The notes under the pieces are model-generated. The model did no database searches and was not told the DNA's origin. It saw nothing but the letters and a program-made list of their open reading frames with translations. Position numbers and translations under genes: made by a program. 64,000 nucleotides of DNA from Bradyrhizobium sp. dw_78 (lineage in GTDB: Bacteria; Pseudomonadota; Alphaproteobacteria; Rhizobiales; Xanthobacteraceae): positions 186,001 through 250,000 of the forward strand of contig NZ_JAAVUS010000001.1 of assembly GCF_018449525.1 (NCBI RefSeq), given 5' to 3'. Of this stretch, positions 9,476 through 18,471 are shown in pieces; the first letter of the stretch is position 1, and each line of letters begins with the position of its first letter.

Positions 9476-10759
9476 GTGGTCATTCATATTGTCGATCGGC
9501 GCCTGAACCCCGGTAGTAAGAGTCTCGAGAACCGTCAGCGTTTCTTGCGCCGGGCAAAGGCCCTGGTTCAGGGCGCCGTCAAGAAGTCGTCGCAGGACCG
9601 CGACATCAAGGATGTCCTGGAAGGTGGCGTGGTCTCCATCCCGCTCGACGGGATGGACGAGCCGCGCTTTCGCCGCGAGGGCGGCACCCGCGACATGGTG
9701 CTTCCCGGCAACAAGAAGTTCATCGAGGGCGATATGCTGCCGCGTTCGGGCGGCGAGGGCCGCGGCAAGCCGTCCGATCCCGGTGAAGGCGAGGGCGAGG
9801 ACGCCTTCCGCTTCGTGCTCAGCCGCGATGAATTCGTCGATCTGTTCCTCGACGATCTGGAATTGCCGGATCTCGCCAAGCGAAAGCTGGCGGAAGCCGA
9901 AAGCGAGGGGATCCAGCGCGCCGGTTACGCGACGTCCGGCTCGCCCGCCAATATTTCGGTGAGCCGCACCGTGAGCCGCGCGATGGCGCGGCGGGTGGCG
10001 TTGCGGCGGCCGCGGCCGGAAGCGATCGCGCAGCTGGAGGCGGAGCTTGCGGCTTGCGAGGATGAAACCCGCCGCACTGAGCTGATGGCGGAGATCGAGG
10101 CTCTGAAGGCGAAGGCCCGGCGGATTCCTTTCATCGATCCTATCGATATCCGGTACCGCCGCTTCGAAACCCTGCCGAAGCCGGTCGCGCAGGCGGTGAT
10201 GTTTTGCCTGATGGACGTGTCGGGCTCGATGACCGAGCACATGAAGGATCTGGCCAAGCGTTTCTACATGCTGCTCTACGTGTTCCTGAAGCGGCGCTAC
10301 CGCCATGTCGAGATCGTTTTCATCCGGCACACCGACCGGGCCGAAGAGGTCGACGAAGAGACCTTCTTTCACGGACCGGCGACCGGCGGCACGCTGGTCT
10401 CGAGCGCGCTGCAGACCATGCATGACATCGTCCGGTCGCGCTTCCGCCCGTCCGACTGGAACATCTACGCCGCGCAGGCGTCCGACGGCGATAATTCCTT
10501 TTCCGACGGCGAAGTCGCGGGCCGGTTGCTGACGGAGATGATCCTGCCGGCCAGCCAGTTCTTCGCCTATCTGGAAGTCGGCGAGGCCGGCAGCAATTCG
10601 TTCGATATGTCGGATTCCTCGCTTTGGTCGTTGTATGAGCGCCTGCGCGCCGATGGCGCGCCGCTATCGATGCGCAAGGTCAGCGACCGCAGCCAGATCT
10701 TTCCGGTGTTTCACGACCTGTTCCAGCGCCGGGGCAAGCACGAGAGGGCCGCGTCATGA
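9476..10759 (+). CDS. YeaH/YhbH family (UPF0229/DUF444) VWA-like protein
   Basis: Second gene of the prkA-yeaH-spoVR triad, 427 residues, start GTG with GAGGCGG upstream. The N-terminal third is charged and Gly-rich (about residues 80-110). The C-terminal half has a von Willebrand A fold with the metal-site motif DVSGSM at 247-252 and later TGGTLVSSAL. The partner of PrkA is established by gene order; no enzyme activity is known to me. The stop overlaps the start of spoVR by 4 bp, which indicates translational coupling. The length fits the family. Confidence 0.94.
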   Translation: MVIHIVDRRLNPGSKSLENRQRFLRRAKALVQGAVKKSSQDRDIKDVLEGGVVSIPLDGMDEPRFRREGGTRDMVLPGNKKFIEGDMLPRSGGEGRGKPSDPGEGEGEDAFRFVLSRDEFVDLFLDDLELPDLAKRKLAEAESEGIQRAGYATSGSPANISVSRTVSRAMARRVALRRPRPEAIAQLEAELAACEDETRRTELMAEIEALKAKARRIPFIDPIDIRYRRFETLPKPVAQAVMFCLMDVSGSMTEHMKDLAKRFYMLLYVFLKRRYRHVEIVFIRHTDRAEEVDEETFFHGPATGGTLVSSALQTMHDIVRSRFRPSDWNIYAAQASDGDNSFSDGEVAGRLLTEMILPASQFFAYLEVGEAGSNSFDMSDSSLWSLYERLRADGAPLSMRKVSDRSQIFPVFHDLFQRRGKHERAAS

Positions 10760-12300
10760 CCGGGGCATCAGGGCCATTGTTCGAGGGCGCGGACTGGGAT
10801 TTTGCGACCTTGCAGCGCATCCACGATGCCTGCGAGGAAATCGCCCGAACCGAACTCGGGCTCGATGTCTATCCCAACCAGATCGAGGTGATCACCGCGG
10901 AGCAGATGCTGGATGCCTATTCCTCGGTCGGCATGCCGCTGTTCTACAAGCACTGGTCGTTCGGCAAGCACTTCGCTCATCAGGAAGCGTCCTATCGCAA
11001 GGGGCTGATGGGCCTCGCCTATGAGATCGTGATCAACTCTTCGCCGTGTATCTCCTATCTGATGGAAGAGAACACCGCGACCATGCAGACGCTGGTGGTC
11101 GCGCACGCGGCTTTCGGCCACAACCATTTCTTCAAGAACAACTATCTCTTCAAGCAATGGACGGACGCCGACGGCATCCTCGACTATCTCGATTTCGCCA
11201 AGAACTATGTCGCGCAGTGCGAGGAGAGGCATGGCCGGCTGGCGGTCGAGCAGACGCTGGATGCGGCGCATGCGCTGATGTCGCACGGAATCGATCGCTA
11301 TCCCGGCAAGAAGAAGCTCGATCTTCGCGCCGAGGAAAAGCGCTCGCGCGAGCGGCGGCAGCATCGGGAGCGCGAGTTCAACGATTTGTGGCGCACGGTT
11401 CCTGCCGGATTGGCCAAGAGCGAAACCGTGCTGAATGTCGAGCGCCGTCGCAATCTGCTCGGGCTGCCGCAGGAAAACCTGTTGTACTTCCTGGAAAAGA
11501 CCGCGCCGCGCCTGCATCCCTGGCAGCGCGAACTGCTCCGCATCGTCAGGCACATCGCGCAGTATTTCTATCCGCAGAGCCAGACCAAGGTCATGAACGA
11601 AGGCACCGCGACCTACGTTCATTATCGCATCATGAACCGGCTGCACCAGCAGGGCCGCATTTCCGACGGCAATTTCCTCGAATTCCTGCAGTCGCACACC
11701 AATGTGGTGTTCCAGCCCGATTTTGACGATCCGCGCTATTCCGGATTCAACCCCTATGCGCTCGGTTTTGCGATGATGCAGGATATCGAGCGCATCGTCA
11801 CCAATCCCGACGATGAGGACCGGGAGTGGTTTCCGGACATCGCCGGAAAAGGCGATGCGATGGCGGTGTTGCGCGACATCTGGACCAATTACCGCGACGA
11901 AAGCTTCATCAGCCAGTTCTTGAGTCCGCGGCTGATGCGGCATTTCCGCATGTTCCATCTGCATGACGATCCCGAGGAGCGCGCCGGCATCAGGGTCGAT
12001 GCGATCCATGATGCGAGAGGCTATCGTCGCATTCGCCGCGAACTGGCGAAGCAATATGATGTCGGCTTCATCGATGCCAATATCGAGGTGGTGGATGTCG
12101 ATCTCGCCGGCGACCGTCGCCTGATGCTGCGCCATGCCGTCGTCAAGGGCGCGCAGCTCAACGAGAGCGACGCCAAGCGCGTGCTTCAGCATTTGGCCGA
12201 TCTCTGGAGCTATGACGTCTCGCTTGTCGAGACCGATCCTTCCGACAAGGTGCTACGGGAATACGTCCTCAATCCGCGCAAGCTCGCCGCGGCAGCGTAA
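10756..12300 (+). CDS. SpoVR family protein (YcgB)
   Basis: Third gene of the triad, 514 residues, full family length. Recognised from the N-terminal WDFATLQRIHDACEEIA segment, MPLFYKHWSFGKHF (about residues 55-68), the AAFGHNHFFKNNYLFKQW block and the MNEGTATYVHYRI metal-protease-like helix. The name comes from Bacillus SpoVR, involved in spore cortex formation; this organism is not a spore former, so the role is probably stress- or starvation-related. The molecular function is unknown. It overlaps yeaH by ATGA. No clear terminator was found in the short gap after it. Confidence 0.94.
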   Translation: MTGASGPLFEGADWDFATLQRIHDACEEIARTELGLDVYPNQIEVITAEQMLDAYSSVGMPLFYKHWSFGKHFAHQEASYRKGLMGLAYEIVINSSPCISYLMEENTATMQTLVVAHAAFGHNHFFKNNYLFKQWTDADGILDYLDFAKNYVAQCEERHGRLAVEQTLDAAHALMSHGIDRYPGKKKLDLRAEEKRSRERRQHREREFNDLWRTVPAGLAKSETVLNVERRRNLLGLPQENLLYFLEKTAPRLHPWQRELLRIVRHIAQYFYPQSQTKVMNEGTATYVHYRIMNRLHQQGRISDGNFLEFLQSHTNVVFQPDFDDPRYSGFNPYALGFAMMQDIERIVTNPDDEDREWFPDIAGKGDAMAVLRDIWTNYRDESFISQFLSPRLMRHFRMFHLHDDPEERAGIRVDAIHDARGYRRIRRELAKQYDVGFIDANIEVVDVDLAGDRRLMLRHAVVKGAQLNESDAKRVLQHLADLWSYDVSLVETDPSDKVLREYVLNPRKLAAAA

Positions 12301-12427
12301 GGGACGCGGCACTCCTGCCGACGCAGGAAGGCAGTTTTGCGCGGTCCAGATCCGTCATGTGTAGAAACACATAGGCAGGCCGTATCGTCATCGTTTTGCG
12401 ACAATGCAGCATGGCGACATGGTGCGA

Positions 12428-13093
12428 TCATGCCGCCGGAATGTCGCTTTTCGCAAGATCCCACATCAGCTTGTAGACGCCGTTTGAAATCACCAGAGGT
12501 TTGAACGCGGCATTGTCGCTGAACAGCGTCGCCGTCGCCGGTAGCACGCTTACATCGGTCGCGTCGATCAGCACGAACCAGTCCGCGGCGCCTGGATTGG
12601 GACTATCCTCGGTGAGCGGTTTTGACAGTTTCGCATCGCTCTCGATCAAATGCATCGAGAGGATGCCGTCGAACTGCTTTGGTTCGAATTGCTGGTCGAG
12701 CGCGGCGCGAAGCTTCTCTTCGCTGCCTGCGACGGGACGCAGGCGGATGATGCCAAGCGCCGCGCCGCGGCCCATCCCCCGGCTCAGGGTGATGCGGGCG
12801 ACCGCGCGGATCATATTCCTGAAACGGGCGATGTTGGCTTTCGACCAAGCAGTCTGGCTGGCGAGCGCGGCACGATAGGCGGGGCTGTCGAGCGCCTCGA
12901 AACGCCCCGTGGAATAGAGGCTGAGATATTTCGGCTTCGCCTCGTGGGCGATATAGCGGCGGGCTTCGAGAAAGCCGTCGATCGCGACGCGCTCCTCGAG
13001 ATGCTCGCGATCGTACCAGCGGTTGAACTCGGCCTCGTCCGCAGCGTCGACATCCATCGACGTCAGCAGCATGCCTTTTCCGGCCAGCGGCAT
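12428..13093 (-). CDS. Hypothetical protein, probable dimeric alpha/beta-barrel (EthD/Dabb-like)
   Basis: 221 residues, no signal peptide or membrane helix. The N-terminal half, with FNRWYDREHLEERVAIDGFLEARRY (about residues 23-47) and LYSTGRFEALDSPAYRAAL, resembles ferredoxin-like EthD/stress-responsive barrel domains. The C-terminal half (residues 110-215) looks like a second copy of the fold. I do not recognise a characterised member. It starts 5 bp after the stop of the proline iminopeptidase gene, so it appears to be the last gene of the pqqABCDE-pip transcript. A role in PQQ biology is only inferred from that position. Confidence 0.8.
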   Translation of the reverse strand: MPLAGKGMLLTSMDVDAADEAEFNRWYDREHLEERVAIDGFLEARRYIAHEAKPKYLSLYSTGRFEALDSPAYRAALASQTAWSKANIARFRNMIRAVARITLSRGMGRGAALGIIRLRPVAGSEEKLRAALDQQFEPKQFDGILSMHLIESDAKLSKPLTEDSPNPGAADWFVLIDATDVSVLPATATLFSDNAAFKPLVISNGVYKLMWDLAKSDIPAA

Positions 13094-13098
13094 TGTCG

Positions 13099-14094
13099 CT
13101 AGATTTCCTGTTTGGTGATGCTGGACGCCATATCCGCGATCGCCTTCATCACGGCGTCGCGCACGCCGGGGTCATAGAGCGTGTGCCCGGCACCCTCGAC
13201 CATGCGAATCTCCGATTCCGGCCATGCCGCATGAAGCGCGTGCGAGGTCGCGGGCGGACATAAAAGATCATAACGCCCCTGCACGATGATGCCGGGAATG
13301 CCGGCCAGCCGGCCGGCTTCGGTCATCAACTGGTCAGGTCTCATGAAGCAGTCGTTCTGGAAGTAATACGCTTCCATGAACGGCGAGGTGGGCAGGGCGC
13401 TGCCGGATTGCAGCGAAGTCAGGTCGAGCCTGACCCGTCCGGGCGCGTGTTCGGAAAGGATGCGTTCGGTGTCGTGCCAGGCGCGGACGGCGGGTCCGTA
13501 TACGGAGGGATCAGTATCGAGGATGCGGCGCCAATAGGCGTCGAGCGGCTTTCCGCGCTCCTTTGCGGGGAGGATGCTGAGGAAATCATCGCTGAGAGCG
13601 GGATAGAGCAGCGGAAGCACCCCGCGAAAAGCCGACTCCAGTTCCGCCCTTGTGCCGAGAAAGGTCGCGCGCAGCACCAGGCCGCTGACGCGATGCGGAT
13701 GCGCCTGCGCATAAGCCAGCGCCAGCGTCGCGCCCCAGGAGCCGCCGACCACCATCCAGCGCTCGAATCCGAACTTCTCGCGGATCATCTCCATGTCCGC
13801 GATCAGATGCGGCAGCGTATTGTTCTCGCGGCTGCGTTTGGGCAGGCTGCGCCCGGCGCCGCGCTGGTCGAACAACACGGCATGAAAACGCTCGGGATCG
13901 AACAAGCGCCGGTGGTCGGGCTGGCCGCCACTGCCGGGGCCGCCATGCAGATAGACAGCGGCAATGCCGCCGGTCCTGCCGACGCTCTCGACATAGATCT
14001 CATGTCCGTCGCCGACGGCGAGATGCTCCGAGGTCAGCGGCGCGAACGGATCGGAACGTCTGGAAACTTGGCCGGCCTCGGCGTCAGGCGCCAT
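13099..14094 (-). CDS. pip: Proline iminopeptidase (alpha/beta-hydrolase, peptidase S33)
   Basis: Releases N-terminal proline from peptides. The 331-residue protein begins at the ATG at 14094, where family similarity starts. It shows the oxyanion motif HGGPGSGG (50-57), DQRGAGRS (76-83), the nucleophile elbow GGSWGATLAL with Ser119, and a C-terminal GAGHTLYDP with the catalytic His. The start lies 11 bp inside the end of pqqE, so it belongs to the pqq transcript. No pqqF/pqqG-type protease is seen in the window, and PQQ maturation needs proteolysis of PqqA. A part in trimming the cross-linked peptide is possible but is an inference. Confidence 0.92.
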   Translation of the reverse strand: MAPDAEAGQVSRRSDPFAPLTSEHLAVGDGHEIYVESVGRTGGIAAVYLHGGPGSGGQPDHRRLFDPERFHAVLFDQRGAGRSLPKRSRENNTLPHLIADMEMIREKFGFERWMVVGGSWGATLALAYAQAHPHRVSGLVLRATFLGTRAELESAFRGVLPLLYPALSDDFLSILPAKERGKPLDAYWRRILDTDPSVYGPAVRAWHDTERILSEHAPGRVRLDLTSLQSGSALPTSPFMEAYYFQNDCFMRPDQLMTEAGRLAGIPGIIVQGRYDLLCPPATSHALHAAWPESEIRMVEGAGHTLYDPGVRDAVMKAIADMASSITKQEI

Positions 14095-15292
14095 GTTCGC
14101 TTTCCGTCTCCGGCGTGCCGCCGGCGAAATTGCGGTAGATGAAATGATTGTTGTTACCGGCGGCTTCCGTTTCGGCCAGCTTGAAGATCTGCTCATGCAG
14201 CGGCGACAGCGTACAGGCCGGATCGGTATTGCCGGCATCGCCCGTCAGCGCAAAAGCCTGGCAGCGGCAGCCGCCGAAATCGACTTCCTTGAACGCGCAG
14301 CTTTGGCAAGGCTCCGGCATCCAGCCGGTGCCGCGATAGCGGTTGAAAGCCTCGGAATTCTGCCAGATCCAGGCGATCGAATGGTTCGACCGCACCGATT
14401 CGAATGCAAGCCCGGTGATGCTCTCGGCGGCGTGGCATGGCAGGACCTTGCCGGCGGGCGAAATGTTGAAGAACTGCCGGCCCCAGCCGCCCATGCATTT
14501 CTTCGGCCGCAGCGCGTAATAGTCCGGTACCACATAGTCGATGGCAAGGATGCCCTTCAGGCGCGTCTGCGCTTCCTCGACGATGCGGCTGGCCTCCTCG
14601 ATCTGCGCGATCGTCGGCATCAGCGCGGCGCGGTTCTTCAGCGCCCAGCCATAATATTGCACATTGGCGACCTCAAGCCGGTCGGCGTCGAGATCGACCG
14701 CCATCTGGATGATGTCGGGCAACTGGAACAGGTTCTGGCGGTGCATCACCGCATTGACGGTCAGCGGCAGATCCAGCTCGCGCGTCCATCTCGCGGCCTC
14801 GATCTTCTTCTCATGCGCCCGCTTGAATCCGGCAACCCGGTCGGCGACAACAGGTTCGTTGCCCTGGAAACTGATCTGCACGTGATTGAGCTCGGAATCG
14901 GCCAGCGCCGAGAGCTTGTCCTTGGTGAGAAGCACGGCGGAGGTGATGAGGTTGGAATAGAGCCCGACATCGGTCGCGTGCTGCACGAGTTCAGCGAGAT
15001 CCTTGCGCGCGGTCGGTTCGCCGCCGGAAAAATGGATTTGCAGCACGCCGATTTCGGCGAGCTCGGTCAGAACCTTCTTCCATTCGGCCGTGGTCAATTC
15101 GGTGCCGGCGCGGTCGAGCTCCACCGGATTGGAGCAATAGGGGCATTGCAACGGACAGCGGTGCGTCAATTCGGCGAGCACCGCAAGCGGAATGCCGTAG
15201 GTTTCCGCGGTCGAACCGCGCGATTCCAGTATCGCGAGCCCATCGCTCGGATCAGCCGCCACAGCCTTCACCCCGGTATCGATCGCGCTCAT
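14084..15292 (-). CDS. pqqE: PQQ synthase PqqE (PqqA peptide cyclase, radical SAM)
   Basis: Radical SAM/SPASM enzyme that forms the carbon-carbon bond between Glu and Tyr of PqqA, the first committed step of PQQ synthesis. The protein has 402 residues. The SAM-cluster motif CPLQCPYC places cysteines at 46, 50 and 53. HFSGGEPTARKDL is the GGE motif. The C-terminal SPASM cysteines are seen in CMGGWGRQFFNISPAGKVLPCHAAE and CQSCAFKEVDFGGCRCQAF. It overlaps pqqD by 4 bp and pip by 11 bp. It needs PqqD as peptide chaperone, encoded just upstream. Confidence 0.97.
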   Translation of the reverse strand: MSAIDTGVKAVAADPSDGLAILESRGSTAETYGIPLAVLAELTHRCPLQCPYCSNPVELDRAGTELTTAEWKKVLTELAEIGVLQIHFSGGEPTARKDLAELVQHATDVGLYSNLITSAVLLTKDKLSALADSELNHVQISFQGNEPVVADRVAGFKRAHEKKIEAARWTRELDLPLTVNAVMHRQNLFQLPDIIQMAVDLDADRLEVANVQYYGWALKNRAALMPTIAQIEEASRIVEEAQTRLKGILAIDYVVPDYYALRPKKCMGGWGRQFFNISPAGKVLPCHAAESITGLAFESVRSNHSIAWIWQNSEAFNRYRGTGWMPEPCQSCAFKEVDFGGCRCQAFALTGDAGNTDPACTLSPLHEQIFKLAETEAAGNNNHFIYRNFAGGTPETESEHGA

Positions 15293-15606
15293 GGCGTTTT
15301 CTCGCGGGCTTCGGCGAGAAAGCCCTTGTCGGCCAGGTCCTGCAGCATGGCGATCACGTCGCTCAGGATCGCCGCGCGCTCGGCGGCATATTTTGTCGCG
15401 AGTTGATCGGCGATCTGGCCGACGTCGCGAACGCCGTCGCAGAGCTGCAGCACCTCGACCGCGATCTCATCCGGCGCCAGCACGCGCTCGGGTGCAAGGA
15501 TGACCCAGACCTGCCGTGTTTCATCGAATTTCAGCCGGGCATGCCGCGGCAATACCGGGCGGCTGGTCTCGCTGACACTGATGTTGCGGCTGCGCAGGGC
15601 TGCCAT
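15289..15606 (-). CDS. pqqD: PqqD, peptide chaperone of PQQ biosynthesis
   Basis: Small PqqA-binding protein (RiPP recognition element) that delivers PqqA to PqqE. It has 105 residues, with the family block PVLPRHARLKFDETRQVWVILAPERVL, then an acidic helix ending DLADKGFLA. The N-terminal 15 residues are longer than the minimal PqqD domain. It is coupled to pqqE by a 4-bp overlap. It is separated from pqqC by 102 bp that hold a dispersed palindromic repeat, whereas pqqC and pqqB overlap. Confidence 0.95.
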   Translation of the reverse strand: MAALRSRNISVSETSRPVLPRHARLKFDETRQVWVILAPERVLAPDEIAVEVLQLCDGVRDVGQIADQLATKYAAERAAILSDVIAMLQDLADKGFLAEAREKTP

Positions 15607-15643
15607 CGGTACGTCTCTCGGTTCTTGGAGCTTCGGTTCCGAA

Positions 15644-15712
15644 GCTCTAGATGATTGTTTGACGGGTTTTCTTCACGCGAACCGGTATCCACTTCGCTCG
15701 AAAACGCTCTAG
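15644..15712. repeat. Dispersed palindromic repeat (CTCTAG family) between pqqC and pqqD
   Basis: A unit bounded by GCTCTAG at 15644-15650 and 15706-15712, with an internal GCGAACCGGTATCCACTTCG segment. Related copies lie at 28893-29000 and 61018-61079 in this window. I know similar units as abundant intergenic repeats of Bradyrhizobium. The last bases of pqqC, including its stop codon, lie inside this copy. Confidence 0.75.
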
Positions 15713-16533
15713 CCATCCTTCGGAACGAAGGCCCCTGGCGGAATATGGCCATCGACATAGGCATGGTACAGCGCGTCGAGCTGGACCCATAGCACATTGG
15801 TCTTGAAGAGCAGCGCGTTGCAGACCGCCTCGCGCTCCGCCGGAGTTGTGGCATGGGTCCTGACATAGTCGAGCGCGAAGCCGGCGTCGCGCGGCGCCTG
15901 TTGCAGCCGTCGGCTGAAATAGCTCATGATATCGGGGTTCACGAAGTTGTAATGCGCCAGCATTCCCGAGATGCGTTCCTCGTGCAGGCTGGGCGCGAAC
16001 AGTTCGGTGAGCGAGGAGGCGATGGCCTCGAGCGGTGTGCGGTCGCGGACGAAATGCACATAGGCCTCGACGGCAAAGCGCGTCGCTGGCAGGATGCCTT
16101 CGGTGGATTCCACATAGGCGCTGTCGAGCCCAAGCCCTTCGGTCAGTTTCAGCCAGCGCTCGATGCCGCCTTCGCTGCCGATATCGCCGTCATGGTCCTC
16201 GATCCGGTGCCGCCATTCGACCCGGGTGGCACGGTCGCGGAAACGCGAGATGACGACGGCGTCCTTGATCGGGATCGTGCTCTGGTAATAATAGCGGTTC
16301 AGCGCCCAGGCCTGCACCTGTCCCTTATTCAGCTTGCCGCCATGCAGCAGGCGATGGAACGGGTGCAGATTGTGGTAGCGTGTGGCGCCGATGTGGCGAA
16401 GCGTCGCTTCCAGTTCCTCGGCCGTGTCGAGTGAGATGCCTTTGCCGATGGAGTAGGCGGTCATTGCAGGCGACAGCTTGCCATTTGAAGGCTTGGCAGT
16501 TGAAGGATTGGTGGTCGCGGTTGCGGCGTTCAC
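15709..16533 (-). CDS. pqqC: PqqC, pyrroloquinoline-quinone synthase
   Basis: Oxygen-dependent, cofactor-free oxidase that closes and oxidises the last intermediate to PQQ. The protein is 274 residues, including about 25 low-complexity Ala/Thr/Ser residues before the core. Family features are YHNLHPFHRLLHGGKLNKGQ, QAWALNRYYYQSTIPIKDA and RIEDHDGD. The haem-oxygenase-like helical fold is family knowledge. It overlaps pqqB by 4 bp. The stop codon falls in a dispersed repeat, so the final residues FVPKDG may have been set by repeat insertion. Confidence 0.96.
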   Translation of the reverse strand: MNAATATTNPSTAKPSNGKLSPAMTAYSIGKGISLDTAEELEATLRHIGATRYHNLHPFHRLLHGGKLNKGQVQAWALNRYYYQSTIPIKDAVVISRFRDRATRVEWRHRIEDHDGDIGSEGGIERWLKLTEGLGLDSAYVESTEGILPATRFAVEAYVHFVRDRTPLEAIASSLTELFAPSLHEERISGMLAHYNFVNPDIMSYFSRRLQQAPRDAGFALDYVRTHATTPAEREAVCNALLFKTNVLWVQLDALYHAYVDGHIPPGAFVPKDG

Positions 16534-17459
16534 AGCGTAATCTCCGTTCCATCAGCGGGAATTTGCCAGCCGGCGCGCTCGGCGGTTTTGCGTTCGGCGG
16601 AATCGTTTAGCAGCACCGGGTTGGAGTTGTTGATATGCAGGAACAGCTTCCCGTCGATATCGAGGCCGGCGAGGCGATCGATCGCGCCGCGCTCGCCCGA
16701 CATCGCGATATGTCCCATGCTTTGTCCCGTCTTGTCGCCGAGGCCGGCGGTGATCAACTCATCGTCGCGCCACACCGTGCCGTCGAAAAAAACCGCTGAG
16801 GCGCCGGCGAGCCGCGCCCTGAGATCATCGGTCACCTGCGCGCAGGCGGCGAGGAAATAGAAATATTTGCCGCTCGCCCTGTCGCCGATCCGCAGTCCGA
16901 GCGTGTCGCCTGCCTCTTCCCCTCCGGTGGGATGGGCCCTGCCTTCCAGATACCACGCGCCCTTGCCGGGAACGGCAAACGGTAAAATCTCGATCCCGGA
17001 CGGCGAACCGTCGGGCAGGCTGGGCACGAATGCTTCATCGAGCCCGATCGGCTGCCGCCGCACGTTCTTCTCGCTCAGCACATTGAAGATGCTGTTGCTG
17101 TTCAGGATCGAGAGCACACGGGGATGCGCATAGATCGTGAATGGCCAGCCTTCGCGCATCGATAACAAGCCCGTGATGGCATCGATTTCGCCATTGGTCA
17201 GGATGACGCCGGATATCGGGCTATGGCGAAGCTTGCCGTTGGCGGGATGAAGCTGCGGCGTCGCGATCACCTGCTGGCGCAGATCGGGCGACGCGTTGAT
17301 CAAGAACCAGTGATCGCCATCGGCGCTGACCGCAATTGAGGCCTGGGTGCGCCGAAGTTCAGGTTGCTCGGTTCGAGCCATCCGGCACACCGGACATCCG
17401 CAATTCCACTGCGGAACACCGCCACCGGCCGCGGCGCCCAGGACGACGACCCGAAGCAT
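16530..17459 (-). CDS. pqqB: PqqB, PQQ biosynthesis hydroxylase-like protein
   Basis: Metallo-beta-lactamase-fold protein, 309 residues, proposed to hydroxylate the Glu-Tyr intermediate during PQQ synthesis. The ATG at 17459 gives MLRVVVLGAAAGGGVPQWNC, the normal PqqB start, followed by the CPVC metal-site cysteines. The C-terminal AMSGERGAIDRLAGLDIDGKLF and HINNSNPVL segments are also typical. It overlaps pqqC by 4 bp. A gap of about 130 bp separates it from pqqA, which may allow pqqA to be transcribed in excess, as reported for other bacteria. Confidence 0.96.
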   Translation of the reverse strand: MLRVVVLGAAAGGGVPQWNCGCPVCRMARTEQPELRRTQASIAVSADGDHWFLINASPDLRQQVIATPQLHPANGKLRHSPISGVILTNGEIDAITGLLSMREGWPFTIYAHPRVLSILNSNSIFNVLSEKNVRRQPIGLDEAFVPSLPDGSPSGIEILPFAVPGKGAWYLEGRAHPTGGEEAGDTLGLRIGDRASGKYFYFLAACAQVTDDLRARLAGASAVFFDGTVWRDDELITAGLGDKTGQSMGHIAMSGERGAIDRLAGLDIDGKLFLHINNSNPVLLNDSAERKTAERAGWQIPADGTEITL

Positions 17460-17592
17460 GATCCGTCTCCCGGTATTATGACGTTTCGTATCCTGATGTT
17501 TTGAAGGTGGACCCCGGTTCACGGGCGTTCTGATCAGGAACACGCCGCGGCCGGAAGCCCACCTGCATAAAACGTGAAGTTATCGCTGCCGC

Positions 17593-17673
17593 TTATTTGC
17601 GGGCGGCGCACGCATACATGTTGATTTCCATGCCGACCGGCACTTCAACGATCTTGGGGGTTTTCCAGGTCAT
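17593..17673 (-). CDS. pqqA: PqqA, PQQ precursor peptide
   Basis: 26-residue precursor peptide. The conserved Glu and Tyr that become the PQQ skeleton are E16 and Y20 in VGMEINMYACA. The start ATG at 17673 has AAGGAG seven bases upstream. The leader MTWKTPKIVEVPVG is typical of the family. It is the first gene of the pqq run. A small hairpin (17695-17700 with 17706-17711) lies in the leader just before the ribosome-binding site. Confidence 0.96.
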   Translation of the reverse strand: MTWKTPKIVEVPVGMEINMYACAARK

Positions 17674-17975
17674 TTTGGCTCTCCTTGCCCGAGCAGGGTG
17701 ATCTCCACCCTCACGGGCTAAAGTAATGCGGAAAGAAAAGTTCGCCAGTGAAATCTTTGTCTCGCGAATTGGTGTTTTTATGTTGCGACGCAAAAGAATT
17801 TCACCGATTTGTGCAAGGATGATTTCAAACCAGTGAGGGATCAGCGGGTTCAATATCATTCATGCCAGCCGGTGAACCGGCGATGGTTGAGCAAGACCTG
17901 CAGTGCAGGATAAACAACGCGTGAGTTTCCTTGGGGGGCCTGTGAAGGCCGCATCGGAAAGCAGGTCTTGAGTCC
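17674..17975. other. Divergent control region between pqqA and the DUF6894 gene
   Basis: About 300 bp without a gene. It must carry the pqq promoter (minus) and a promoter for the DUF6894 gene (plus). A GGGTG/CACCC stem lies just upstream of the pqqA ribosome-binding site. An A/T-rich block at about 17720-17800 is the best place for the pqqA promoter, but no confident -35/-10 pair was assigned. Confidence 0.5.
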
Positions 17976-18233
17976 ATGCCACGATATTTTTTCAACACAC
18001 GGATCGGCGGCGAATTGATCACCGATCCCGACGGCGAGGATCTGCGCGATCCCGATCGCGCGTGGGAAGTCGCGCGCGCCATGATCCGGGAAGTGCTGGG
18101 GGTGGAAGGCGCGCAGACCGCACTGCTGAATGCGACCATCGAAGTGACCGGTGAAGATGGCGAGGTCGTGCTGGAATTTCCGTTTGCCGAAGCCATCATC
18201 GAGACGCCGGACGATCCGGTCACCAGGCACTAG
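17976..18233 (+). CDS. DUF6894-type small hypothetical protein
   Basis: 85-residue acidic protein beginning MPRYFFNTRIGGELITDPDGEDL. This start with an aromatic run and a DxxGxxL(R/P)D motif is the pattern of a family very common in Bradyrhizobium and Methylobacterium, annotated DUF6894. There are no signal peptide or membrane segments and the function is unknown. It is divergent from pqqA. The next gene on the same strand starts 238 bp downstream, so it is probably a single-gene unit. Confidence 0.8.
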   Translation: MPRYFFNTRIGGELITDPDGEDLRDPDRAWEVARAMIREVLGVEGAQTALLNATIEVTGEDGEVVLEFPFAEAIIETPDDPVTRH

Positions 18234-18471
18234 CCGGTCGTTCCGCTTGTTCGATATATGATCACTCTTTCCGGTTAAGCGATCAACACTGCGCGATATC
18301 GGTGGCCCCGCATCCTTCCGCGTCTCGGTTTCGTCATCGAGCCTTGCAAGGATGTTTGCGATTGCACTCCGGCGGACAGATATCGGAGACTGCCCGTCAG
18401 GAACGCCAGCCGCGCCGGCATCGTGCTTTCACCTGCGCGGGAATCAAGGCTTCCATTCAGGGAGAACATCT

